This document shows, in pieces, positions 46,456 through 60,000 of a stretch of DNA of 64,000 bases. A program made the translations under genes and the position numbers. The notes under the pieces were generated by a model. It did not search any database. It was not told the origin of the DNA and saw only the letters and a program-made list of their open reading frames with translations. This DNA is from Coffea arabica. Its lineage: Eukaryota; Streptophyta; Magnoliopsida; Gentianales; Rubiaceae. How positions within the stretch are numbered: the stretch's first letter is position 1; every line of letters begins with the position of its first letter. The stretch lies in assembly GCF_036785885.1 (NCBI RefSeq), contig NC_092329.1, positions 7,626,001-7,690,000 of the forward strand. Reading direction: 5' to 3'.

Positions 46456-47239
46456 AAGGAAGGAAGGAAGAATGGGGGGATATTAAATAGGGGAGTCTGC
46501 AAACAGTTGAAGAAAGGAGGGTGTTGAATGAATGCTGGCCTATGGATATCTCTTTAATGGATATCATAACTCCCAACTTTCAGAATTGGGTCACTACAAG
46601 TAGGGAACTACTACAACTATTAAAGCGCTCAACACCCTCTCTCTCGGCTATTAATTAAATCAAACCACGTCCCATGAGCAAATGTTTGTCATCATCATCA
46701 TCGAACAAAACTTTAAATCCTTGCAACTGCTGCCTCATCAGCATTTAAATAACACCTCATTTTATGAGCTATGAATTTATGTCCCATCCATCCATCCATC
46801 CTTCCTTCTTCTCACTCTCTCTCTCTGCCATTGTGTGTCATTATGCTATGTACTAGAACTAGTACATGTATTTTTGAAGGAAACCAAATCTGTTCAACTG
46901 CACTTTTATGAATGACCCCAAAAAGCTACTAGTTAGCATTTCAATCAGAATGAATTTCCATTGTGGGCAGGAGCACCGCTAGCTAGATCTCTCTCCATCA
47001 AGAGTAGAGTACTGCTGCTACGTACTCATCCAACACTTGGTTAACTTTTTAGTTTAAGCAAATTATAAATAGATATGCAAAATGTATCTATCTAAAGAGT
47101 CAAACTGCATAAGAATCAAGAGATTACTTGCATCAAGAGAATTGTAACTCCTGGCCTCTCAATTATAGGTGAAGCGCAATTATAATAAGTTCATTCCATC
47201 AAGAGTAGAGTATGAAGTTAGTATGCTTGTGTGTGTGTA

Positions 47240-47274
<35 letters not shown>

Positions 47275-48348
47275 AAGGGGAGGGAGGGGGGGAGTGTTTA
47301 AGTCAGGCTACCTGCCTTCATTAAATCATCTTGAATTCAATTAAATGCAGAATTCAAGGATGAGCATTGAAACCACCTCGCTTTGTACAAACATCTTCCC
47401 CTTCGTCACTCACACCACCGGCTTCTGTTAAATGCCTTCAACCCACCTCTTCTTCCCTTCATTTAAGCCCCTTCCCCGCTCTCTGCCTAGCCATCTCTGA
47501 CTCATTTATCTCCCTTACTCACGTCACGTACTTCTACTATACTACCCTCATTCATGCTGTAGCACTTCATGCAAAATTAGCAATATTGCCTTTTTTTTAA
47601 ATTTTATTTAACAGTACCCTCGCAAAAGTGGTAGTAAAACATATCTTTCTTTTTTCCTTTTTTTTCTTGAAGTGTAAAAACATTTTCTTGATACAGCTAG
47701 CCAGCTGGGAAAATGTACTTAGATGATCTCAAGTAAACCCTATATATCTTAAGATTTTTTTCTTCAAAAAAAAAAAAAAAAAGCATATGAAAGTTCTCTT
47801 AACAAGTGGCTCCTAATGATACTCGTTAACCAAACCGATATATCTAATGCTCATAATTGCTGTAATTGAAAATTCTTTTTGGTCTCAGAAGGATCAGCAT
47901 AGCCTTCCTACCAAAAACTTTGAGCTATGTAATTGTCGGCCTGCACATAAAAGAATTAGTATTAATTTGACTTCAATTTCGGGTGACAGAGAGAGATAAA
48001 AACCTTTAATTTTCGAGGATCAATTAAGTTAAGTTTGCTTGGAAGAGTTCCCGTAAAGAATAAGGTTTGATACGTACGTATTAATGTATTTTCGTTAAGG
48101 AGGGCAAAATGGATGTTGTTCTAATATACTCCACTAGCTAGCTACAACTACGATAGCAATATATGTGTTGAAAAAAGTAAAATATATAATCACTAATCAC
48201 ATAGCTTCTTTTGCGAACAGAAATACTTTTTCAACTTTAACTTTTTCTTGTTCTTCCTAAATTTTTGGTTTATTCCTACAGTGCAGTTTAGTCCTAATTA
48301 AATAGACTTACACCATCTGTAATAGAAGCTATCAAATCTTTCTCCTCC
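46292..48348. other. Intergenic region with microsatellites
   Basis: No gene is supported. (GA)n occurs at about 46424-46445, followed by a G run and (GGAA)n, and again at about 47242-47270. A poly-A run lies at 47766-47782. The plus-strand frame at 47367-47600 has no domain. Confidence 0.4.
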
Positions 48349-48364
48349 ATATATTGAAGAGCAA

Positions 48365-48540
48365 ATGCCCCCCGGGGCTAGACCACCTGGTCTTGGGCTT
48401 CTTCCGGAACTCCAAGGTCAGGTGGTCGAATCCCACTTAACGCCTGGGTGCGGTTGGGGTGGCGCTGTACTCCAGGCGCAGGGGATTAGTCGGGCCGCCT
48501 TCGGGTCTTGACCCGGACACCCCTGTGTTGACAAAAAAAA

Positions 48541-48567
<27 letters not shown>
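48365..48567 (+). mobile_element. tRNA-derived SINE with 16-bp target duplication
   Basis: GC-rich body with an A-box-like TAGACCACCTGG near 48377 and a B box GGTCGAATCCC at about 48424-48434, ending in an A tail of about 26 nt (48533-48558) plus TA repeats. The flanks are perfect direct repeats ATATATTGAAGAGCAA at 48349-48364 and 48568-48583, the target duplication of LINE-aided insertion. It is not a working tRNA gene: no cloverleaf. Confidence 0.88.
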
Positions 48568-48573
<6 letters not shown>

Positions 48574-48801
48574 TGAAGAGCAATAATAGAAGATCCATTA
48601 AAGGACTTAATTGCACTTAACAACCATCTGCAATATGTATGTCACTGTAGAATCATGTGCTGTGGAAATTGACAAATACCTGTTGAGACTCTACAATTGG
48701 GTAGCAAGATCGACGCTTATTGATGTTAAGTTTGAAAATAAGATTGCCATTTAATATATGCAATTTGAACCAATTTACTAAATACCTCAGATACTCGGTC
48801 T

Positions 48802-48925
48802 GCGCAACGGATCTTCTGTCCCACATCCTGTGCCACTCTCTGTCCCACTTTTTATTATATTGCTATTTCTCTTACGTAAATATCATGTTTTAGTTCTTTT
48901 TTTGTTTCCTTAAGATCCGTTGCGC
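48802..48925. mobile_element. Short inverted-repeat element (MITE-like)
   Basis: GCGCAACGGATCTT at 48802-48815 is exactly inverted as AAGATCCGTTGCGC at 48912-48925, with 96 bp of pyrimidine- and T-rich sequence between. The size and inverted ends suggest a small MITE. No sure target duplication was found. Confidence 0.5.
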
Positions 48926-51900
48926 TCTACATGTGTTTGTTATTAATCTGTTTCAATAAAATAGTTGAAGAGGGCATCATGGTACAGTTAATTAGTTGAT
49001 CAAGGAATCAATGTGAGAGGGAACAGACTATAGTTTCTGGGAGAAAGTGCATTTTAGCCATAATATTCCATGAACCATGAATTGATAATGTTCATGTATG
49101 TTCCAGCTCTCCCACTTTTACTATTTTACATGACCAAATCTTGTTGTCAGATACATAAACATTAACTTTTTCAATGGACTACTATCTATTTTCAACTCCT
49201 TCCCCCTTTTGTTTTATTAAACAATACTTGTGTACAATAAAATCAAGGATTTGGCTCGTTAAGAGAAGCCTAAAATGTTAATTTAAAAAAATAAAATTAA
49301 TTTAGACAAATGTCTACATACATGTGTAATGTATGCTTTCACACAGTAATTTAGCTGTAAATCAGATATAATAACGAGCGTCCACTTGACTCCCTTTGAA
49401 AGAAAATACTAAAATCAAAATCAAGACCTCCAATTTCATAAGAAAAGGGTAGTAATTTAATTATCATTCACTACCGCATTCTGACTTGGGCTCCGACCAA
49501 CAATGGAGAAGAGAGAAATTACATTACATTCTTAGTTCAATCAATCAAGGTGTAATTGCTTCAGTGGTACGTAGTACAAGAAATAACAAGCATTGGAGGC
49601 ATAGAGTCCTACTTTCTTGGGACCCAACAGTATCTGAGCAAAACCATCTGCTTGTGAATCGATGCATGCATGGCCGACGAGGCAGGAGGCAGACCCGTTG
49701 CTTCCTGATTATCGCTTCAAAGACTAAACTACCTATTGCTTCATAGTTCCGGACATCATTTCCGCCAATATCCCTCCCTCCCCATCTAAATGCAATTAAC
49801 AAAGCAATCTATGAACGATACTTTCCTTTTATGTAATGAATAGTATTACTACATTTTCACGACTTCAATTTTACAGTCCTATTTTCTTTTGCCAGAAAAA
49901 GAAAGAACTATTTCATTCTTCCACAGTTTCAAAAATTGCAAATTCTGTAGCTGTGTCATTTGTAGTTTTCGTACATATAGCCATATCAAAACATATATTT
50001 TCTAATCAATTAGTAAAAATATTCTTTTTTTTCCCCCCTTAATCCCTCTCGCTCCTCTCCACACTCTTTCCATTTCCGACTATTAAGCATAGGATTTGAG
50101 TCCTGAACTTGACTACGAAAAAGACTCTAAGAGATAGCTTGACCACCGAAACTAATAAGAATGCTTATTAGTCAAGCATGCAATACAAAAGGTTATGAGT
50201 TTGCCTAATATGAGAACCTTTTTTTTCTTTGGGAGAAGATTAATTTTTTTACACACTTGATTGAAGTTTGACGTAAAAAGGAATGTACAAGTTGAAGATT
50301 ATACCGTGACCTAAAAAATGTGGGTGGGCTTCAATCATCGAAGTGGATGGTGCATTCCTTAGATTTGGAAAGTGCAACTTTATCTCCTGAGCAACTTAAC
50401 ATCATTCTTCTGTCCCCATAAACTTAGCATCATTAATTCATGGTACTCTACACTCTACATAAATGAAGAAATTTCGATTTTTATATTTGTCTTGCCATAA
50501 AAGCCAGTTCCTGTGTTTTAGTTATACATCAATCTCAAGGCAGCTACACCTAAATATATTGCTAGCTTTTATTCCATTCCGTTCACTGGTAAGTAAGCTG
50601 ACTTTGATATATTGATAATCTGTATAATGTGCGAATTAATTGACTATATCTGTATTGGAAAATCTAACAAAATTGGATAGAAAGTATTAGGGCGAGTCTT
50701 TTTTTTTTCTTTCATTTTTCTTTTCCCTTCAAGCAACAACAACTATAGCCTATCCTATTTTACTTTAAGGGAAAAGAAGAGCCCAACTAGTTATATGAGG
50801 GGCTAGAGAGAAAGGATTTTAGACCTAAGAGGTGCTTTACTACATATATGTAGATTTAAATCTTCTTTTTTGGTGGTCAACTACTTACTAAAGACGCGTT
50901 TGTTAATAAAATTGGTCGCTTCTCAAGCTAGTTGATCTTATGCATGCAGAGGCGTACTCAAACATATTTGTCAAACTTGGAATAATTAATTGGATTATTA
51001 CACATGCTCTTTTTTTTTAAAGTCCAATCATTATTGTCTTAATTTTTTATTACCTTCAGTTCTTACTTCATTAGGTTAATTACACTTTACCATTGGATTC
51101 ATAATTCATCCAAATTTTTTATGTCTTGACTTTATTATTCAAATCATGGGACTATTTGTGTCATGTTCATTTAAATGTGATGAGAACAAACTGACACGAA
51201 ATTAAAACTTGTCAACAAAATAAATGTGAAATGATATTAAAAACGTTAGCAACATTTATTTCAATTGCTTCATCCTCATAATTGGATGGTTCTGATGTCT
51301 AACTTATTTTGAGGATTCAAAAAATCAATACAAGTTGGCAAACGAATTTATGAAACCTTTGTTATTTAATGGACAAAAGAAGCGCCGGGATGAGCGGTTA
51401 AATAACCTTGTCCATATTTCGTATTCTCCTCTAAGTTTAAGCTCTTTTTTTTTTTTAAGGGATGTATTTTGTACAATTAAATCACACATAACCTATCATA
51501 TGAATGCATGCAGTATTAATAATTATTGTTCTCCTTTCTATTTATTTCTAAAAAATCAACATCTGAACTCAATCTTAATGTCAGACGGACCTTTTCTTTA
51601 ACAATATTACAAGTTTACAACTATCCATAATAGTGGAATCAATACAAAAGCGAATTACAAATGAGAAAGATTTTAAAGTTGACCACTGGACCAAAACCTT
51701 ATTGGCCTATTCTCTTTTAGGCTCAAGAAATATAACTAAAGTTATGTAGCTTTAAAGTGGCTTTTTTTTCATTTTTTTAACAAATTTTCTCTAGTATGGT
51801 AGGGATGGAATTTAATAAACGGAGAGGGGTAAGAGAGATTTAAACATAATACCCATAAGTCTCGATGTCTCAATTTAGCCACTAGATTAAAGTCTTGCAC

Positions 51901-54900
51901 AACAATCTCGACCTCTCTTATTGATTTAAAATATAGTCAATAACATTGTGCACAATAAATTTGCAAAATTAAGCCAATTTTGTTGCTCTTGAACATCATA
52001 TACGGAGTAAGACATAAGAACTTATTAATTTGTCCCACCGGATCGTGTCTTAATCTACCAATTTATTAGGGTTTATCTGTAAATGAGGTCCCGTTTACTA
52101 GAAAAAGATAGTACTATTTTGAGGTCCTGCGTTACGAAATGTGGACTATATAGAAAAGTGTACAGTACCTGCGCATTCCTGCGGACAGTTGACAGTCACT
52201 GTTGGTTGGTGAGTGCAATTGTTTCAGGGATTTTTGGAGGGATAGATTTTTATGTACACAATAGACACTCAATATATTATTAATACACTCAATGTGTGGG
52301 TATGTACACAACATGGCAAACGTATGTATCTGTGTGTTTCTTTGTGTGTGTCTACACATATATATACAGACTCAAGAAAATCTAAGTAACAAAGTTCACG
52401 AAAGAAATAGTATTAAAAAAAAACCCAATTAGCATATATTTTTTTTGAAGCACTCAATTAGCATATGTTGATTTTGAGTTAGAAATATATTCTTGCCAAT
52501 GGGAGTGGTAATATGGTAAAATAAAGTTTGGATGGGTTCGGTTCCGATCACCATCACGAAACAAGGCATGTTTTTTGGATCATAGGTCGTTTTTAGAGAT
52601 TCTTACAGATCATTCACCTATATAGTCTTTATATCGACAGCAAAATTTGAAAAAATGATATTTTTATGAAGAAGTGATCCGTTCTTACCAACTAAGGCAA
52701 CTTGTGTTGGCAGAGGGAATGGTGATGCTATTCGTAAATGGAAGAGTGGATTTGATGAATCATAGTATAACATTTTGAACATCCAGTAGGAGTTCCAATT
52801 CCAATTTGAACCCAAAAAAAACAGTCTAATTGCTATTAATTCCGATAAACTTTCATTTGGTTTTGATTTACATTTCTTAGTTCTTTTCCACTTCGATTTT
52901 TCCTTTCCTATTTGTAATTCATGGTTCATTATGGAGCAAGAAAATGATTAAGAATTTTTAGTCCATGGACGCAGCCAACTAGTAAAGCAATTAAACAAAT
53001 TCATAAAAAGAAGTGGGCTCTAATATGTGAACACCATTTATGTATACAGCAATTATTTCAATGTCAAAAGCCCGAAGTTTTGACCTAAATGAATTAATTC
53101 AAAGGGAAAACTATTAGATTCCGGTTTGATTTGACTTTTAACAGTCAGCAAGTTTGATTTGGTTAAACGTGGTGAGAAGCATTTGTCCACTCAACATCAG
53201 AAAAATTAAAATCAATGTTGAACACTCAATAAGTATTGCATTTAATGCTACACATTTTTGACGTTTCAATTTAACGCTCCTTATGAAGATATTCCAGAAA
53301 GAAGAGAAACTAACACTACGTACGTACTTGGAGACCGTTTTAGCCTCATCATACTACAAATTTGTCCATTTTGGAACTTGTCAAAAGTGAGGTCAAATTA
53401 TCCCAACTCAAAATTTGACCTCCAAACCATTGTAAATACAACACATCGTATGAAATTTTGATTTTGAATCTGACTAATCAGATTGATTAAACTTAGAATT
53501 TGCAAGAAAAAAAAAAGTGGAAAATCAAAAGCATTAATTGTTTCATGATATGATAACTTGTGTTTTAGCAATTTCTGAAACCAGTGAAGCAAAGAGATTG
53601 TGACTAACATAGCTAGATCAGATGCATGGTTAGTTATGCCGTTATGCTGCTTATATGGTGAAACGTCATTTTTATAAAATAAATGGTAAGAGTGTCATTT
53701 TAGGCTTTCCAAATCTCATTCAAGCCCGAATAGGGCATTATCTATTTCTTCATTTCTGTTTCCTCAAAAATGAAAAAACTCTACCACGTTCCATTAGGCT
53801 AACCATCCATCTACATATACATCTATCCTGATCAAGTTGGCTTTTCACCAAATCTAAGATCATGATGCTACAATTATTTGCAATCAAAAGGTGGTCTACC
53901 TTTTCAATAATGTCTATCTACCCTAGCTAGTTGATTTGGGAAAATGTTGTCAATATTTTGGTACAGTGTCACGTAGCACATTGATTGTTGGAAACGGTGC
54001 TAACTACAAAACTGACCAGAATTTCAAGCCACACTCCCGTTTCATATCAAGAGATGTTTCATCTTTCAAAGTGACAGTTACTGGATATCACTAGGTTAAT
54101 TTAGAGTCTGGATATCCTATCGATTAAGGATCGAGTCTAATCTGGTACATTCTTTTTTCAATCTACAGCTTGTTTGACTGTTTGATCAGTACTCCATTTA
54201 GCACCATTGATATATTCATCAGGTCTTAAACATTTATACTGAATGCTTTGTCATGTTATGAATTGGTCCGAAAACCATCCCTATCCGGAATATACGCATA
54301 TGTAGTTACAGTAGATGAACAGAATGGGCGTGCTTAATTAGCACATAACCATTATTCTTTTCCTAGGATAAAATGGGAAGCGGGGCAGATTTACTGTCCC
54401 TAAACAATGTAACATTTTCTGAACGTTTTGCAACTCTATAACTCTATGTAAATTTCTTATACATCCTTACAATAAAAGTGTGATATTTTGTTACTGTTCA
54501 TATGAATCCCATATGTAATAATTATGTCTCTGTTGCTGAGTTTTACAAGTAATTTACATAGAATTACGCCTTGTTCAAAAAATATTATGTCGTTTAGGAC
54601 GGTTGTTACCGACAATTGTTTGTGCCTTGGTCTGACAAAATGCGGCATTTGTCAGCCTGAAACTGTAGTTATACTTTTGTCTACTTTCATGATTAGTATG
54701 AGCAAATTGGTTGATTTGAAACCTTTTGATAACCTTTCAGTTGAGAGTAATGTGGCAAGGAACAAAGGGTTTTCTATTAATTCTGTAGTTAAAGAATGAT
54801 GTTCCCCCCTAATGCTTATAATTTATGTGCCTGCAGTATGAAACATTGGGGCCTAAGGAACTCTAAGAGAAAAATTTTGGAAGCTAATTTTATCAACTAC

Positions 54901-54967
54901 TTAGGTTCTTAAAAAAAACAACCAATTTGAAGTTATTTTGAACTAAGATTCCTACACAAACACACAC
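48926..54967. other. Long AT-rich intergenic region
   Basis: About 6 kb with no gene I can support. A plus-strand open frame at 54524-54799 (91 codons, ending LKPFDNLSVESNVARNKG...) looks somewhat coding-like but matches no family I know. Minus-strand 52618-52929 is open with mixed composition and no motif. Poly-T/A runs and short simple repeats are scattered. Confidence 0.4.
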
Positions 54968-55120
54968 ATTTTGAAGTATTAAAGCATGGTCAAGAAGTTC
55001 TGCGACAGCAAAAATGACACTCCAAAATTCATAGCTATACTTGTGCTTTTTCCCACCGATGGTTCGAATTTTTCCCATGGCTCCATTCACCAACCAAAAA
55101 CCAGCAGCATAGATGTATAT
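54968..55120 (-). pseudogene. Decayed fragment of an STP/HEX sugar-carrier last exon
   Basis: The minus strand resembles part of exon 4 of the intact carrier at 57059-57481. Shared phrases on the plus strand: GAAGT...CATGGTCAAGAA (54974-54996 against 57217-57242), GGTTCGAATTTTTCCC against CGTTCGAATTTTCACC, and CCAACCAAAAACCAGCAGC against CCACCCAAAACCTGCTGC. The fragment keeps YAAGF and KIRT.G but lost about 35 bp between them (the WLIPSEIFP region) and has substitutions throughout, so it cannot code for a carrier. It lies about 2 kb from the 3' end of the intact gene in the same orientation, as expected for a relic of a tandem duplicate. Confidence 0.65.
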
Positions 55121-57058
55121 TGTCTAGAACAACGAGGACTAAGGCAGGCTACTGCAACCTTCAAAACAATGAATCCAGAAAAATTTTCAGCATTTTGTAT
55201 ACTGAGAAATGTTACCATCTTAATTAGTCTAGTGTCAATTGGAAACAAATTCTGCTGGCATTTTCTACCATATAATGCTGAATTGCTAATGTGGGTTTTT
55301 CGAAATTCCTAAGTTTCTGGAATTGGGCCAATTCCACTCTGGGAATCATTTTCAAATTCTTATGTTCTGGGCCAATTTCGCCTTCAAAATTAATATCTTG
55401 ATTGGGCCTTTTGAACTTAATTTTTTTGTTTCATGCTAACCGGTCTCTCACCAGTTTTCCTAAGTAATTTAAACATAACCATGGTATAGATATTGGAAAC
55501 CATAAATACTTGATGAGGGGGAAGGCTCTTGAAATTATGTCATACTTGAGATTTGAGTGAAGTAGCAAATTTTTGGCATTGGAATGACTAGTATTATAGG
55601 GTTTCTCCAGAGGGTCGTAAGGTCAAATCCTTTTTACTTTCTCTAAGCTTTTCTAGTGGCAACCTCAAATGTTCGATTAAGCATATCAAATCTATGACAA
55701 ATTAAGTTCAGAAAATCAAAGAGTCGATATGTTTAGAATATTGAACTTGAGCTTGAAGAGTATAAACAAATGATACAATTGGAGAGCTTTTGGGGCTAAA
55801 TCAGAAATAACAGTTGATTTATGTATCCTTACATCCATTACGTCTATATCTTCATTTGTTCAGTGCTCTTTCAAAAAGAAAAAGAAAAAGAAATATCACA
55901 TTGATCAAAGCAAAAGGTCCAAGTTTTAAAACAATCTAATGTTAATTAAGAAAAATCTATCCAACTTCGTTCTGATAGATAGTAACGGTTATACAACTTT
56001 GAGTCCCTCAATGGACATATATATATTCTTATAAAATTTAGATCTTGCCCTCCCCTTTCAAATTTTCGAAATTCTTTTATATCCTCTTAAAATAAGTACT
56101 AATATATATTTTCACTTATTCCTTTGACCCCCAAACAAAGCTTAGTTTCTGGTTTTGCCAGTGATGTGAACCATAGATGTGTTTGTGTTGGCATTAGGGA
56201 AAATTCTTCAGTATGGATGGGAAGAATTTTTTCAAGAAATGGCCACATTGTCTTCACGTCACATGTAAATTAGATTCATTTAATGTGTGATTCTAAATTT
56301 ATTGAATCCCCCAAAATGTAATGATTCGAGATTTGCCTCCACTAAGTCAAAATTTTGGGTCCAATGCAGGTGGGGAAAATACGATTTCATTATTTCAATA
56401 ACAGAAGAAAGAAGTTCCTTGCTTTATTTTTCAGGATAAACTACCATTATTTAAGAGAAGAAAACCTATATATGATATGTGTAGCATATTGCAAAGGTTT
56501 CTTGGTTAACTATTAGTATGTATGTGGAGGCAAATAGGCAAAGAAAAAATCAATGAAGGGTAAATTCCTTTTTTTTTTTTGGTCGAGACTAAAAAAGACT
56601 TAGTTCCAATACATTGTCCCTTCAAGGCCATAACGATTTTGGAATGTTAGAATACCTTTCGAGGCTGTTGATGACAATACTGTAAAAGCATCATTAGAAT
56701 TAAAGATCATAATAACAATTTTTTTTCTAAAAGTATCAACAGAGGTCTCAAATTTATTCCATAGTGATTCAAACTCGTGATCTTTCAATTACAGGTGAAA
56801 CATCTTACCAACTAATAACAACTGCTTGAGTATTCAGAACGTTGCTACATGCAATTCAATATCAATTTTGATTTACTTCAATCCTTTCCAATTAATCTTA
56901 TAGTACAAATAAAGAAACAAATCAAAGTTTCATAACAAACTAGCTCTTCAGGGCCTGATCGTTTCTCTTCAGTTTGCCAACTAGTAAATCGAATCTGAAG
57001 GAACATTTGAACCTTGTCTTGGTTCTAAATTAATTTTCGGTTTCACCATAGATATCGC
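55121..57058. other. Intergenic region downstream of the sugar carrier gene
   Basis: No gene is supported. The part next to 57058 would be the 3' UTR of the carrier gene. It holds AT-rich DNA and a T run at 56570-56580. No further carrier-like blocks were recognised beyond the fragment at 54968-55120. Confidence 0.4.
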
Positions 57059-60000
57059 CTACGGCTGCACCGTAACAAACCTACGCCAAAACCAATGCTT
57101 TTCCCACACCAGATGCATTGAATTCAAAGGAATCCCTTTGGTTTCAGGCATGAAAAATACAATGAATATGGTCATTACAGCGATCCAACCAGCATAGAAA
57201 AGAAAAGCACCATACTTGAAGTGACACAGCATGGTCAAGAATGTTTGAGACAGGATGAAAGTTGTAGCAAAATTCACAGCAACACTTATGCTTTGCCCTG
57301 TCGTTCGAATTTTCACCGGAAATATTTCACTTGGAATGAGCCAGCTGAGAGGACCCCATGACCACCCAAAACCTGCTGCGTAGGCGCACATCAGCGCCAC
57401 TATGGAGGCACCATATTCCTTAGAAATGTGCCTGGTTCCGGAAGTACCCGCCGCCGCAGCTACTACAAATGCAACCGCAACCTTCACAAAGATCATGCAA
57501 CAAGCCATCATGCACAATTAGGGAAAAATAAAGTACTCATACGCATATCTAAGTTCAATCCTGTCAGCATTTAATCACCACATTTATATTGTGGTTTTCA
57601 TGTCATGTTTACCCAATTGTTTTTAGTTTTTTCTTTTTTCCTAATTCTAGAAAGGCTTAGACATCATCAATTTAGTTTCCAGTTGGCGAGAAACCGTTTG
57701 GATTAGCTGTTTTTGGGAGTGTTTTTGAAAAACTTTGCTGTAGCAGAGTTGTATATTTTGGAATATTTTTAGAAAATATTTTGGGATATTTAAGAGTAGA
57801 AGACTTTCTAGAATATATTTTGAGATATTTTTTAAAATTTTAAAAAAATTTAAACTAATTTTTAGATTACCTTTTAGAGTACTTTTTAAAAATTTTATTG
57901 GATTTAAAAAATTAATTTTTGAAAAATACTCCAAAAACGGGGATCCAAACAGAGCATTTAGAAACAAAAAACAACGTGCTCGAGCAACAAGCAAATGGAA
58001 AAATCACTTATGAGTAGCACTGTCAATGGTGTGCAGCCAACTCGAACTCAGTCCAAAAGAATTAATACTGAGGGCTGTGTGTTACTAGGTCGATCAAGAT
58101 TTGGGCCAGCCCAATTAAAAGTTGGTTTGGACATTTATATACGTTATTATACATATGAATATGATTTAATAACTGCATGTCTACCATTTATAATTTATAT
58201 GCAATTGCATATTTATGTATGATATATTACATTGTAATTGTGAATCAATTATGAGTTTAGATCGAGTCCAAAATAGGCATGAAGCCCCGGCATCTTTGGG
58301 AGCTAAGTATAAACCTCTTAAATATGAGCTCAAAGTCCAAAATTCAAAAGCCTCAATAGAGGTGCCAATGTTTGTATGTAAGCGACTTGGTCAAACACTC
58401 GACTAGAATTCGAATTTGACTGAGTTCAAGTTACTTGGGTCTATTATTTTTTTTTATTTTTAAATTACCTAAAAACCTACTATGATGACAACTTGTATGT
58501 CTTACACGCATTTGATCGAATAGCTCGAACTCGAACTCGATCTAAATCTCAATTTATTTCTCAAACAAGCTCGATTTTAAGTACGCTAATATTCGAGTTC
58601 GACTCAGCTAATTGCCACCCTAAGTCCAAGTGATTTACACTTTTTTTTTTAAAAAAAAAAAATCGAACTTAGACTTACAAAATCCCAGCTCCAAAAAATA
58701 AATAGATAAATAAATAAACCGATTGACAGACCTCAGTATCAGATTGCCTTTTGAACCCATGTAACAAGTCAAGGATACTTCCTAACACTAGACCACGTTA
58801 CGACAAGGTAAAGATTATTTTTTAGCCGGCCATGTGCGTGGTTAATGTGTTACGAGGTTTCATTTATGATGCATCGTGAATCTATGGCACTAATACATGT
58901 AAATCTACATAATCATATTTCAAACTGATTTAAATCTTACCTGACAAATGAACATTTGTGCACCACCCTCAATGAACAAAAGTCTTCGCCCATATCGATC
59001 AACTACGGCAGTGGACACAAGGATGGAAGCAAGATTAACCAGTCCTAGAATTATTGCACCAATGAGAGCTGAGTCATTTCCAAATCCCAGAGACTGGAAA
59101 AGAACTGGGGCGTAGAAGGCAATGATATTAATTCCACTGAGTTGCTGAAAAAATGGTATAGCAATAGACATGACAAGATGGGGCCTATATTGCCTCTCAA
59201 AAATTGTCAAGAAAGGTTCTCGATTCATGGCTTTCGCAATTTCACTGGACTTGACAAGATCCGCTAGTTCAACTTCAATATCAGTTTCTTTTCCTCGGAT
59301 TTTGGCTAGAGATTTCTTGGCCTTTTCCAGTTTTCCACGCTCCACAAGGCTGCTCGGTGTGTCTGAAATGAGAAGTGCACCAATTATCATGATGGCTGCA
59401 GGTACTACGGCGAGCCCAAGGGAAAGTCGCCAACCCCATTCGAGTCTAGCAGCACCATAGTTCAAACAATTTGCTGCAACTACACCAATGCCAATGAAAA
59501 ATTGAAAGCCCGTGTTGAATGCACCCCTCCATTTTGGTGGAGCTACTTCTGAAAGGTAAACTGGTGTTGCCTTGGGAAAAAAAAAAAAAAAGAAGAAAGA
59601 ATCAGTTTAGAAGTTAAGAATTGTCCAACTTGATTTTAGATCAGCAATTAGATTAACTGTAGATTAAATGAACATTTGGAGATCAAATGCCATTTTTGAA
59701 GCGTTAATTTGGTAACCTAGACAAGAATACATAATAGTTTTCTTGACAACGCGACAAATTATAACAAGAATTTTGTTAGGCCAGCAATTACTAACTAGCA
59801 ATGCACATCAGCAAGTGCTTATATGTAGCTGTGACCATCCATTAATGTCCTAACTTTAAGCTCTACGATACATGACTTGGAACAATAAATTGTTAGTCTA
59901 AGGTTGTGCTGCCTTTGATATAACTGTAGAATTTAGTAGCAACTGGTTAAGAAAGGAGACAATTGAAAGTTATCAGAGTACCTGGTTAGTAAAACCAACA

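Noticed and set aside
48365..48440. Possible tRNA gene
   Set aside because: It has A- and B-box-like pol III promoter blocks but no cloverleaf, and it ends in a poly-A tail with target duplications, so it is a SINE.
58028..58621. Possible second hAT-type MITE, ends GTGTGCAGCCAACTCGAAC and TAATTGCCACCCTA
   Set aside because: The inverted ends match only weakly and no target duplication was found.
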